Positions 1-4,631 of a stretch of DNA of 5,104 nt are shown here, piece by piece. Both the position numbers and the translations under genes were made by a program. Source of the DNA: an uncultured Lachnospiraceae bacterium (GTDB lineage: Bacteria; Bacillota; Clostridia; Lachnospirales; Lachnospiraceae); assembly GCA_945834545.1 (NCBI GenBank), contig CAMAHO010000155.1:1-5104 (forward strand). The letters run 5' to 3'. The stretch's first letter is position 1; each line of letters starts with the position of its first letter. Under the pieces are notes generated by a model. It searched no databases and was not told the DNA's origin. It was given only the letters and a program-made list of their open reading frames with translations.

Positions 1-1
1 T

Positions 2-163
2 TGCTGTCTAAAGGGTTCATCGTTGAATTGTATCATTTTCTTTGTCCTAACGAATTCCTACGGCCATCCTCACGAAGCAACCCTGAGGCGCCTGCAGGCA
101 GCCGACGCAAAGGTACTCCGCACGGATGAGCTAGGGCAAATTCGTATTTCTGTTGACAAATAA
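2..163 (+). CDS. ComEC/Rec2-like metallo-beta-lactamase-fold protein, C-terminal fragment
   Basis: Open reading frame entering from the left edge with 53 codons before TAA at 161-163. Residues 18-24 read NSYGHPH, followed by EATLRRLQAADAKVLRTDE and a short strand IRISVD. This is the usual end of the MBL-fold domain of ComEC/Rec2 competence proteins and related hydrolases (NSYGHPH, amphipathic helix, VxRTDxxGxI). The metal-binding HHGS region would lie upstream of the window, so the catalytic site cannot be judged. The expected strand just before NSYGHPH, normally (I/V)IS(V/F)G, reads IIFFV, losing the usual Ser and Gly; the fragment may therefore be decayed or simply divergent. It appears more GC-rich than the genes that follow. 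Full-length ComEC takes part in DNA uptake, but stand-alone MBL relatives share this tail, so the exact product is not fixed. Confidence 0.6.
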   Translation, partial: CCLKGSSLNCIIFFVLTNSYGHPHEATLRRLQAADAKVLRTDELGQIRISVDK

Positions 164-183
164 GGCAGTGTTAGGGGCAAGCG

Positions 184-216
184 GGGTACAGGGGAGAAAA
201 AGGGCTACTTGTACCC
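184..216. repeat. GGGTACA-N19-TGTACCC palindromic element, copy A
   Basis: Perfect 7-bp inverted repeat, GGGTACA at 184-190 and TGTACCC at 210-216, separated by 19 nt of purine-rich DNA containing AAAAA. The stem can extend inward by a G-T and a G-C pair, and outward by two G-C pairs after one mismatch. No T-tract follows it, so it is unlikely to be a terminator. The same arrangement with the same 19-nt spacer occurs at 1062-1094, and the two copies share GGGGTACAGGG exactly at the left side. It lies between the ComEC-like tail and the Cys-rich protein gene. Whether it is a REP-like dispersed repeat or a protein-binding site is not known. Confidence 0.7.
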
Positions 217-273
217 AGCGAAAGCCCTCAGAAACATCAAATACAAATAAATTAAGAATAGAAAGGAGAAGCT

Positions 274-429
274 ATGGAGAATTTGATTGTTATTGGGATT
301 TTGCTTGTTATAGTAGGGGCAGCTAGTATATACTTATGGAGAAAAAAGAAGAAGGGTACAAACTGTATCGGATGTCCGCCAGCCGGCTGCTGCCCGACTG
401 CGAGGAAACGATTGAGGGAGGAAACATGA
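274..429 (+). CDS. FeoB-associated Cys-rich membrane protein
   Basis: A 51-residue protein starting at ATG 274 behind a good ribosome binding site (AGGAG 264-268, 5-nt spacing). One N-terminal membrane segment (about residues 4-22, LIVIGILLVIVGAASIYLW) is followed by the basic anchor RKKKK and a Cys cluster: C31-x2-C34, then C39-C40 in AGCCP. This is the pattern of the small Cys-rich proteins usually found beside the ferrous iron transporter FeoB; they are thought to assist FeoB or bind metal, but the mechanism is not established. No feoA or feoB lies in the window; the upstream neighbour is a ComEC-like tail, so this copy appears detached from a feo operon. Its TGA overlaps the ATG of the methyltransferase gene (ATGA, 426-429), implying translational coupling. 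The tail after the Cys cluster (TARKRLREET) is charged, and its codons contain the next gene's ribosome binding site. Confidence 0.82.
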   Translation: MENLIVIGILLVIVGAASIYLWRKKKKGTNCIGCPPAGCCPTARKRLREET

Positions 430-914
430 GAACGAAGACGCATTTACCACTGTTTGGTGTAGGGCCTGTAATTGTTTATGGTCAGGTATTGATTACGGCA
501 GTTGCGATTTGGTTAACCTATGTATTTGATGTAAGTTTTGCCAGCTTTGATGCTTTAAAGCTTCCCTTTGGGGCAGTAGGAATCCTTTTCATCCTATTTG
601 GGCTTTATTTGGATGTGAGCGCCAAGTATAAATCAAAAATATTCAAGCATGTGGAAGAGAATAAGCTGATAACAGACGGTGTCTATGCATATACCAGAAA
701 TCCTGTATATTCAGGGTGGTTCCTAATATGTGTGGGGGCGATTTTTATTACAAATAATCTTCTGTTATTCATAGTTCCGGTGATTTGCTGGATGTATATG
801 ACCATATTCTTAATCAAAACGGAGGAAGTGTGGCTTAAGGAGCTATACGGGCAAGAATACATTGCATATTGTAAAAAAGTAAATAGATGTATCCCATGGG
901 TGCCTAAAAAGTAA
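426..914 (+). CDS. Isoprenylcysteine carboxyl methyltransferase (ICMT)/phospholipid methyltransferase-like membrane protein
   Basis: A 162-residue integral membrane protein. The start at 426 is preferred to the in-frame ATG at 336, because 426 has GAGGGAGG about 4 nt upstream and overlaps the previous stop, whereas 336-425 codes in another frame for the Cys-rich protein. Hydrophobic segments lie at about residues 11-33, 46-64, 95-110 and 111-131. Family signatures are TDGVYAYTRNPVYSGW (83-98, matching the G-x-Y-x-x-x-R-[HN]-P-x-Y motif that helps bind S-adenosylmethionine) and the C-terminal EEVWLKELYGQEYIAY block followed by V-x-R-x-I-P-W (about 133-158). Family members methylate membrane-associated substrates, classically prenylated C-terminal cysteine carboxylates or phospholipids; bacterial substrates are mostly unknown. 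Family assignment is confident, the substrate is not. A palindromic terminator follows 50 nt after the stop. Confidence 0.85.
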   Translation: MRTKTHLPLFGVGPVIVYGQVLITAVAIWLTYVFDVSFASFDALKLPFGAVGILFILFGLYLDVSAKYKSKIFKHVEENKLITDGVYAYTRNPVYSGWFLICVGAIFITNNLLLFIVPVICWMYMTIFLIKTEEVWLKELYGQEYIAYCKKVNRCIPWVPKK

Positions 915-964
915 GTGAGCGATTGTACCCGCAGAAGTCATAATTATTTTGGACTGAGATGTGG

Positions 965-988
965 CAGGTAACCAAGCTTGGTTACCTG
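965..988 (+). terminator. Perfect 24-bp palindrome, probable intrinsic terminator of the methyltransferase unit
   Basis: CAGGTAACCAAG followed at once by its exact reverse complement, centred at 976/977. As RNA it would form about a 10-bp stem with an AGCU loop, followed by the U-rich stretch UUAUUCAUUU at 989-998. The U-tract is interrupted, so termination may be moderate. It sits 50 nt after the methyltransferase stop and ahead of the next predicted promoter, which fits a unit end. A dyad binding site for a dimeric protein is the alternative. Confidence 0.65.
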
Positions 989-1056
989 TTATTCATTTGC
1001 CTAAAATGGAGCATTCTGCTTGGAAGAATCTCTGAAATAAAGCAAGAAAAGTAAGT

Positions 1057-1099
1057 CGGTGGGGTACAGGGAGGAAAAATGAGCATCTGTACCCTGCCG
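1057..1099. repeat. GGGTACA-N19-TGTACCC palindromic element, copy B
   Basis: Second copy of the element at 184-216, in the same orientation. Core arms are GGGTACA at 1062-1068 and TGTACCC at 1088-1094 with a 19-nt purine-rich spacer. Here the stem is longer: it extends outward through two G-T wobbles and three Watson-Crick pairs (1057-1061 with 1095-1099), and inward by one G-C pair and one wobble, giving about 14 pairs. Eleven of 19 spacer positions match copy A, including GGG at the start and AAAAA in the middle. No T-run follows. It lies between the terminator of the methyltransferase unit and the promoter of the alarmone synthetase. Confidence 0.7.
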
Positions 1100-1108
1100 G
1101 AACAGCTA

Positions 1109-1137
1109 TTGCATACTTTGTTTGGAAAGAGTAGAAT
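1109..1137 (+). promoter_or_regulatory. Predicted sigma-A promoter for the alarmone synthetase gene
   Basis: TTGCAT (1109-1114) and TAGAAT (1132-1137) are separated by 17 nt. The -10 box matches TATAAT at five of six positions; the -35 box keeps the TTG core. Transcription would start near 1144, leaving a 5' leader of about 200 nt before the synthetase ATG. It follows directly after palindromic element B and runs into the six-unit repeat array. Called by eye from sequence only. Confidence 0.45.
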
Positions 1138-1139
1138 GG

Positions 1140-1207
1140 GAATGAAAAAAGTATGATAAAAAGTATGAAAATAGGTATGAAATAAGTATGCAATAAGTAT
1201 GCAATAA
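1140..1207. repeat. Six-unit iteron-like direct repeat (GTATGAAATAA type)
   Basis: Head-to-tail units begin at 1140, 1151, 1163, 1175, 1186 and 1197, with lengths 11, 12, 12, 11, 11 and 11. Five begin GTATG; the first begins GAATG. The last two are identical (GTATGCAATAA); the middle ones read GTATGAAAATAG and GTATGAAATAA. The period is about one helical turn, so the units present the same DNA face, and A-runs of six, five, four and three recur roughly in phase, which could bend the DNA. The array starts at the predicted transcription start of the alarmone synthetase. It may be an operator array, a curved promoter-proximal element or a slippage-prone tandem repeat. There are no spacers, so it is not a CRISPR array. 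Confidence 0.7.
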
Positions 1208-1342
1208 TGATCTTCAAATGAAAGTAGAAAGATTTGTCTCAGAGGCATTGCCCAGCAAGGAGAGAAACTATATCAGAGAAAAGAAAACGGGATGAGAAGC
1301 GAAGGAGAGGCTCCAAGAAATCCCGGAGAGAAGGAATGAAAT
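1208..1342 (+). other. Purine-rich leader upstream of the alarmone synthetase
   Basis: Remaining part of the non-coding stretch between the methyltransferase and synthetase genes. It is strongly purine-rich and holds two short reading frames chained by an ATGA overlap: 1218-1295 (25 residues, starting MKVERFVSEALPSKER) and 1292-1339 (15 residues), the second ending 3 nt before the synthetase ATG. Neither has a convincing ribosome binding site, and both may be chance. Several GGAG motifs (1304-1307, 1325-1328) flank a CTCC (1311-1314) that could pair with either. No riboswitch class is recognised. Confidence 0.35.
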
Positions 1343-2020
1343 ATGAATATTCAAGATAAAATGAAGGATGTTGTAAAGGATTATGTGATGTCAGATGCAG
1401 TTCTCGATACCATTCGGGCGAATATGGAGCCCATGGAGGCGCTGATGGCATATTATCGTTGTGCCATTATGGAAATAGAAACGAAGTTCAGAGTGCTAAA
1501 CGAGCAGTTTTCTTTGCAGTATGATAGAAATCCTATTGAAACAATCAAATCCAGAACAAAATCCATTGAGAGTCTGGCAAAGAAGGTCAGAAACAAAAAG
1601 ATACCGCTTTCGGTGCAGTCTATTGAGGAAAATATTAACGATATCGCCGGTGTGCGGGTTATTTGCGGATTCCCGGAGGATATTTATATGCTGGCAGATT
1701 GTCTGCTAAAGCAGGATGATATTACCCTGATAGAAAGAAAGGATTACATCGCAAATCCAAAGCCCAACGGATATCGTTCCCTTCACTTGATTGTCTCGGT
1801 GCCTATTTTCCTAAAGGATGAGAAGAAAAATATGAAGGTGGAGGTCCAGCTTCGGACCATTGCTATGGATTTCTGGGCAAGTCTGGAGCACAAGATCCGC
1901 TATAAGAAAAATCTGAGCGAGGATGTGCAGGAGAAGCTGGCCCAGGAACTGCTATATTGTGCGGAACAGAGTGCTGATCTGGATTTGCGCATGCAGAACA
2001 TTCGCAACGAGCTGGGCTAA
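1343..2020 (+). CDS. relQ: RelQ/YjbM-type small alarmone synthetase, GTP pyrophosphokinase
   Basis: A 225-residue cytosolic enzyme that would transfer pyrophosphate from ATP to GDP or GTP, making ppGpp or pppGpp. It has the RelA/SpoT synthetase fold only; there is no HD hydrolase domain and no TGS or ACT regulatory region, and the length fits the small synthetase class. Motifs seen: RTKSIESLAKKV (71-82, ATP-contacting Arg/Lys block), NDIAGVRVIC (99-108, catalytic Asp region), KDYIANPKPNGYRSLHL (133-149, G-loop with the GDP/GTP-stacking Tyr), EVQLRT (167-172, catalytic Glu) and DFWASLEHKIRYK (176-188). The N-terminal about 35 residues before the YYRCAIMEIE helix are longer than in Bacillus YjbM. 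Start ATG 1343 has AAGGAA 6 nt upstream. It appears monocistronic, between a leader bearing a repeat array and a terminator at 2118-2149. RelQ is favoured over RelP from motif similarity, but the subtype is less certain than the activity. Confidence 0.92.
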   Translation: MNIQDKMKDVVKDYVMSDAVLDTIRANMEPMEALMAYYRCAIMEIETKFRVLNEQFSLQYDRNPIETIKSRTKSIESLAKKVRNKKIPLSVQSIEENINDIAGVRVICGFPEDIYMLADCLLKQDDITLIERKDYIANPKPNGYRSLHLIVSVPIFLKDEKKNMKVEVQLRTIAMDFWASLEHKIRYKKNLSEDVQEKLAQELLYCAEQSADLDLRMQNIRNELG

Positions 2021-2042
2021 TATTTTGCAACCGTGAAATAAC

Positions 2043-2071
2043 TTGCTATTATTCCCAGATTCCCTTATAAT
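2043..2071 (+). promoter_or_regulatory. Strong predicted sigma-A promoter downstream of the alarmone synthetase
   Basis: TTGCTA (2043-2048), a 17-nt spacer and a perfect TATAAT (2066-2071). Transcription would begin near 2078. It lies 23 nt after the synthetase stop and 207 nt before the hydrolase start, and is the best-scoring promoter by eye in the window. The intrinsic terminator at 2118-2149 lies between it and the hydrolase, so its product is either a short RNA of about 70 nt or an attenuated leader for the three-gene operon. Confidence 0.6.
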
Positions 2072-2117
2072 AGTGGCAAACAAATTGACCTAAGCATAAG
2101 ATATATCAGAAACACGG

Positions 2118-2149
2118 AAAGCGTTGTGGTTCTCCACAGTGCTTTTTTT
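2118..2149 (+). terminator. Intrinsic terminator between the alarmone synthetase and the hydrolase operon
   Basis: A stem of about 12 pairs (AAAGCGTTGTGG 2118-2129 with CCACAGTGCTTT 2134-2145, including two G-T wobbles), a UUCU loop and an uninterrupted run of seven T at 2143-2149. This is a textbook rho-independent terminator. It could end the synthetase transcript, 98 nt after its stop. Because a promoter-like sequence at 2043-2071 lies upstream of it, it may also act as an attenuator for the hydrolase-MurF-Ddl operon or end a short RNA of about 70 nt. Loop bases GGTTCT (2128-2133) are complementary to AGAACC at 2195-2200, but no clear antiterminator stem was found. Confidence 0.82.
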
Positions 2150-2257
2150 GAGAGCCCTATATCGAAAGCTGGTCTGCAAATAATATATATATACAGAACC
2201 AAGGGTGACACAGAATTCTGATATAGAAGCTTTAAAGAAAACCAAGAGAAAGGGAAA

Positions 2258-2269
2258 AGGAGTTCTCCT
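2258..2269 (+). promoter_or_regulatory. Self-complementary ribosome-binding region of the hydrolase gene
   Basis: AGGAG (2258-2262) is the only clear Shine-Dalgarno sequence before the hydrolase, but it ends 16 nt before ATG 2279, well beyond the usual 5-9 nt. It is followed immediately by TTCTCCT, so AGGA can pair with TCCT across a GTTC loop and hide the site. No in-frame ATG, GTG or TTG lies between the upstream in-frame stop at 2219-2221 and 2279, so a better-placed start is not available. The arrangement may keep translation of the operon low or conditional. Confidence 0.4.
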
Positions 2270-2278
2270 GACAGATAT

Positions 2279-3055
2279 ATGAATATTGAAGTAGACGGAT
2301 ATAATATATGCTATAAAGTGACAGGGAACGGCGAGAAAACCTGTGTTGTGCTGCAGGGCTGGGGAACGGATCTTGGAATCTATGATACGGTGGCAGACAG
2401 CATAAATGCCAAATACAGGGTGATTCAGTTTGACTTTCCAGGGTTTGGGGGAAGTGATGAACCCAGGGAGGCCTGGAATGTGGATGCCTACGCAGATTTC
2501 TTCTGCAAGCTTATGCAGGCCCTGGGGATTGAGGCTGCAACCTTGATAGGGCATTCCTACGGAGGAAGAGTCATCATCAAGCTGGCCTCCAGGGAGGAGC
2601 TGCCCTTTTGCATAGAAAACATCGTGTTGATTGACAGCGCCGGCGTTTTACCCCAAAGGACCTTTGCCCAGAAGGTAAAGATTAAGAGATATAAGCTCCT
2701 TAAAAGAATTTTGAACCTAAAGGTGATTTATGCATTGTTCCCGGAGCTTATCGATGATTGGAGGAGCAGACAGGGCTCGGAGGATTACAGGAAGGCCTCA
2801 CCCATTATGAGGCAGTGTCTGGTAATGGCGGTGAACGAGGACCTGACAGAGCTATTGCCGCGGATAAAGCAGGATACCTTGCTAATCTGGGGGGATAAGG
2901 ATACAGCGACTCCGATTCGGGATGCAAAGATTATGGAGGAAAAGATACCCAGTGCAGGGTTAGCGGTAATCCGGGGTACAGGTCATTTTTCCTTCTTGGA
3001 GCAGCCCAAGGTGTTTGACAGGATTATGAAATCATATTTTCAGGTAGGTAATTAG
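2279..3055 (+). CDS. Alpha/beta-hydrolase fold protein, cell-wall operon member
   Basis: A 258-residue protein without signal peptide or membrane segment, so probably cytosolic. The alpha/beta-hydrolase core is complete: strand VVLQGWG (23-29, oxyanion-hole region, with Gln where many relatives have His), FDFPGFGGSD (51-60), the nucleophile elbow GHSYGG (91-96, Ser93), the acid in WGDKDTATP (204-212, probably Asp208) and GTGHFSFLEQP (233-243, His236). A helical cap region spans about residues 125-190. The catalytic triad is intact, so it should be an active esterase, amidase, peptidase or thioesterase-like enzyme; the substrate cannot be read from the sequence. First gene of a tight operon: one base separates its TAG from the MurF-like ATG. 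The context suggests a role around peptidoglycan precursors or D-amino-acid dipeptides, which is inference. The start at 2279 is the first possible one in frame and gives the family's usual N-terminal strand. Confidence 0.85.
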   Translation: MNIEVDGYNICYKVTGNGEKTCVVLQGWGTDLGIYDTVADSINAKYRVIQFDFPGFGGSDEPREAWNVDAYADFFCKLMQALGIEAATLIGHSYGGRVIIKLASREELPFCIENIVLIDSAGVLPQRTFAQKVKIKRYKLLKRILNLKVIYALFPELIDDWRSRQGSEDYRKASPIMRQCLVMAVNEDLTELLPRIKQDTLLIWGDKDTATPIRDAKIMEEKIPSAGLAVIRGTGHFSFLEQPKVFDRIMKSYFQVGN

Positions 3056-3056
3056 G

Positions 3057-4619
3057 ATGATAATCAGGACAATCATAACAGCTGTATTGGCCATATATGC
3101 TCTCTCTTTAACCATGAGACATAATATGCATATGTTTCAGCTGAATGGTTACAAACATGATGAACATATCCATTGGCTCATTAAGAATGCAAGGCAGCAA
3201 TGGCTTCTTGGTTTCGGGCTTTGCCTGGGCGTATTGAGGCTTATTCTGCCCTATTTTGCGGTGGATTTGATGATTTATATCACATTGCTCTTAGACATCT
3301 TAGTCTACAGAGCCTTAGACCGCTTACATTCCAAGAAAAAACTGGTATATACCCCAAGGGTAAAGAGGATGTTGGCGACGAACCTTATGGTAACGGTTTT
3401 TGTCGTTGCTGTGGTTTGGGTGTTTGCAGGATATTCGTACTTATCCGGTGTGTGCATGATGTTGGTGTCTGCACAATGGGGCACGATTTTCATTGCAAAT
3501 CTTATCAACCGTCCGATTGAAGTCAGCATCAATCAGCATTACATAAGGGATGCCAAGAGAAAGCTGAGGGAAAGACCGGAGCTTGTGATTGTGGGAATTA
3601 CAGGAAGCTATGGAAAAACCAGCATGAAATTTTATTTACAGACACTTTTACAAGGGAAATACAATGTGCTGGTGACTCCCGGAAATTTCAATACTCCCTT
3701 GGGAGTGACAAGAACCATACGGGAGTATTTAAAGCCGACACACGACATTTTCCTTTGTGAAATGGGAGCTCGTCGCGTGGGTGAGATTAAGGAGATATGT
3801 GATTTGGTACATCCAAACCATGGCGTGATTGTGTCCGTTGGCCCACAGCACCTGGAAACCTTTTATTCTATGGAAAACATTCAGAAAACGAAGTTTGAAT
3901 TGGCAGATTCCCTGCCGGATGACGGCTTGCTTTTCTTAAACGGGGATAATGAATACATTCAGGAGAAGGCTGTAGAGTACAAGCAGAAGATATTCTACTA
4001 TTCCGAAAAAGAAGGAGAAGGATATAGCGCCAAGGAAATCGTAGTGTCCCAGTGTGGAACGGAGTTTACCGTGGCGGCACCAAATGGGGAGTCGGAACGC
4101 TTCCAGATGAAGCTGATTGGTGCACACAATGTCATCAATGTGGTGGGAGCAATAGCGGTTGCTCATAAGCTGGGTATGACCTTAAAGGAGTTAAAAATAC
4201 CGGTGAGAAGAATTCAGCCGGTGGAGCACAGAATGCAGATGCAGGAGCATGGCCTGGTTACCATCATTGATGATGCCTACAATTCCAATCCCATAGGCTC
4301 CAAGGCTGCTGTGGAAACCTTAGCTATGTTTGACGGCATCCGAATTCTCATTACACCTGGGATGGTGGAGCTGGGGGAGAAGGAAGAGGAATACAATTTC
4401 AAGTTTGGAACCTATGCTGCAGATTGCTGTGACTATATTTTATTGGTTGGGAAAAAGCGCGCCCAGCCCATCCTTGAGGGGGCACGTAGTAAAGGCTTTC
4501 CCCAGGAGAGATGTCTGGTATATGACAAGCTGGAGGAGGCTATGGCATATGCATATACAATAAAAGGGCAAGGTCACAAATACATTCTTTTGGAGAACGA
4601 TCTGCCAGATAATTATTAG
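3057..4619 (+). CDS. Membrane-anchored MurF-like Mur ligase
   Basis: A 520-residue protein with a hydrophobic N-terminal region (segments at about 3-20, 49-67, 69-86, 108-126 and 128-149), joined by basic loops to a Mur ligase body. Ligase motifs: P-loop GITGSYGKTS (180-189), TPGNFNTPLG (207-216), CEMGARRVGEI (234-244), SVGPQHLETF (260-269), KTKFE (277-281, probable carbamylated Lys279), LNGDNE (295-300), AHNVINVVGAIAVA (356-369), PVEHRM (388-393) and IDDAYNSNP (404-412). These closely follow MurF, which ligates D-Ala-D-Ala to the UDP-MurNAc-tripeptide using ATP. Canonical MurF has its P-loop near residue 110 behind a soluble UDP-substrate-binding domain; here a membrane domain occupies that place. 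Lipid-linked or membrane-channelled substrates are therefore plausible but unproven. Start ATG 3057 lies 1 nt after the hydrolase stop, with AGGTAGG upstream, implying coupled translation. Activity on D,D-dipeptides is supported by the ddl gene that follows. Confidence 0.87.
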   Translation: MIIRTIITAVLAIYALSLTMRHNMHMFQLNGYKHDEHIHWLIKNARQQWLLGFGLCLGVLRLILPYFAVDLMIYITLLLDILVYRALDRLHSKKKLVYTPRVKRMLATNLMVTVFVVAVVWVFAGYSYLSGVCMMLVSAQWGTIFIANLINRPIEVSINQHYIRDAKRKLRERPELVIVGITGSYGKTSMKFYLQTLLQGKYNVLVTPGNFNTPLGVTRTIREYLKPTHDIFLCEMGARRVGEIKEICDLVHPNHGVIVSVGPQHLETFYSMENIQKTKFELADSLPDDGLLFLNGDNEYIQEKAVEYKQKIFYYSEKEGEGYSAKEIVVSQCGTEFTVAAPNGESERFQMKLIGAHNVINVVGAIAVAHKLGMTLKELKIPVRRIQPVEHRMQMQEHGLVTIIDDAYNSNPIGSKAAVETLAMFDGIRILITPGMVELGEKEEEYNFKFGTYAADCCDYILLVGKKRAQPILEGARSKGFPQERCLVYDKLEEAMAYAYTIKGQGHKYILLENDLPDNY

Positions 4620-4631
4620 GAGGAGTGAACA

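Noticed and set aside
153..158. Perfect TTGACA that could be a -35 box for the Cys-rich protein gene
   Set aside because: It is inside the ComEC-like tail and no TATAAT-like hexamer occurs 16-18 nt downstream (GC-rich there).
354..360. Isolated GGGTACA inside the Cys-rich gene (and another at 2974-2980 in the hydrolase gene)
   Set aside because: No TGTACCC arm at the 19-nt spacing; both lie in codons (Lys-Gly-Thr and Arg-Gly-Thr) and are explained by coding.
336..425. In-frame upstream ATG that would lengthen the methyltransferase by 30 residues
   Set aside because: This stretch codes in another frame for the Cys-rich protein, the extra residues are charged and unlike the family, and ATG 426 has a strong ribosome site and overlaps the preceding stop.
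1140..1207. Possible CRISPR array
   Set aside because: Units are contiguous 11-12 bp repeats with no spacers and no cas genes nearby.
982..1248. Minus-strand frames rich in His, Tyr and Phe (HTYFHTFYHTFF)
   Set aside because: They are the reverse reading of the GTATG repeat array and palindrome B, with no family resemblance and no credible ribosome site.
2211..2220. 10-bp palindrome CAGAATTCTG in the hydrolase leader
   Set aside because: Short and AT-rich, with no partner copies or conserved position relative to a promoter; easily chance.
2090..2554. 154-codon minus-strand frame over the hydrolase start
   Set aside because: It lies opposite the conserved hydrolase coding sequence and the terminator and resembles no known protein; a shadow frame.
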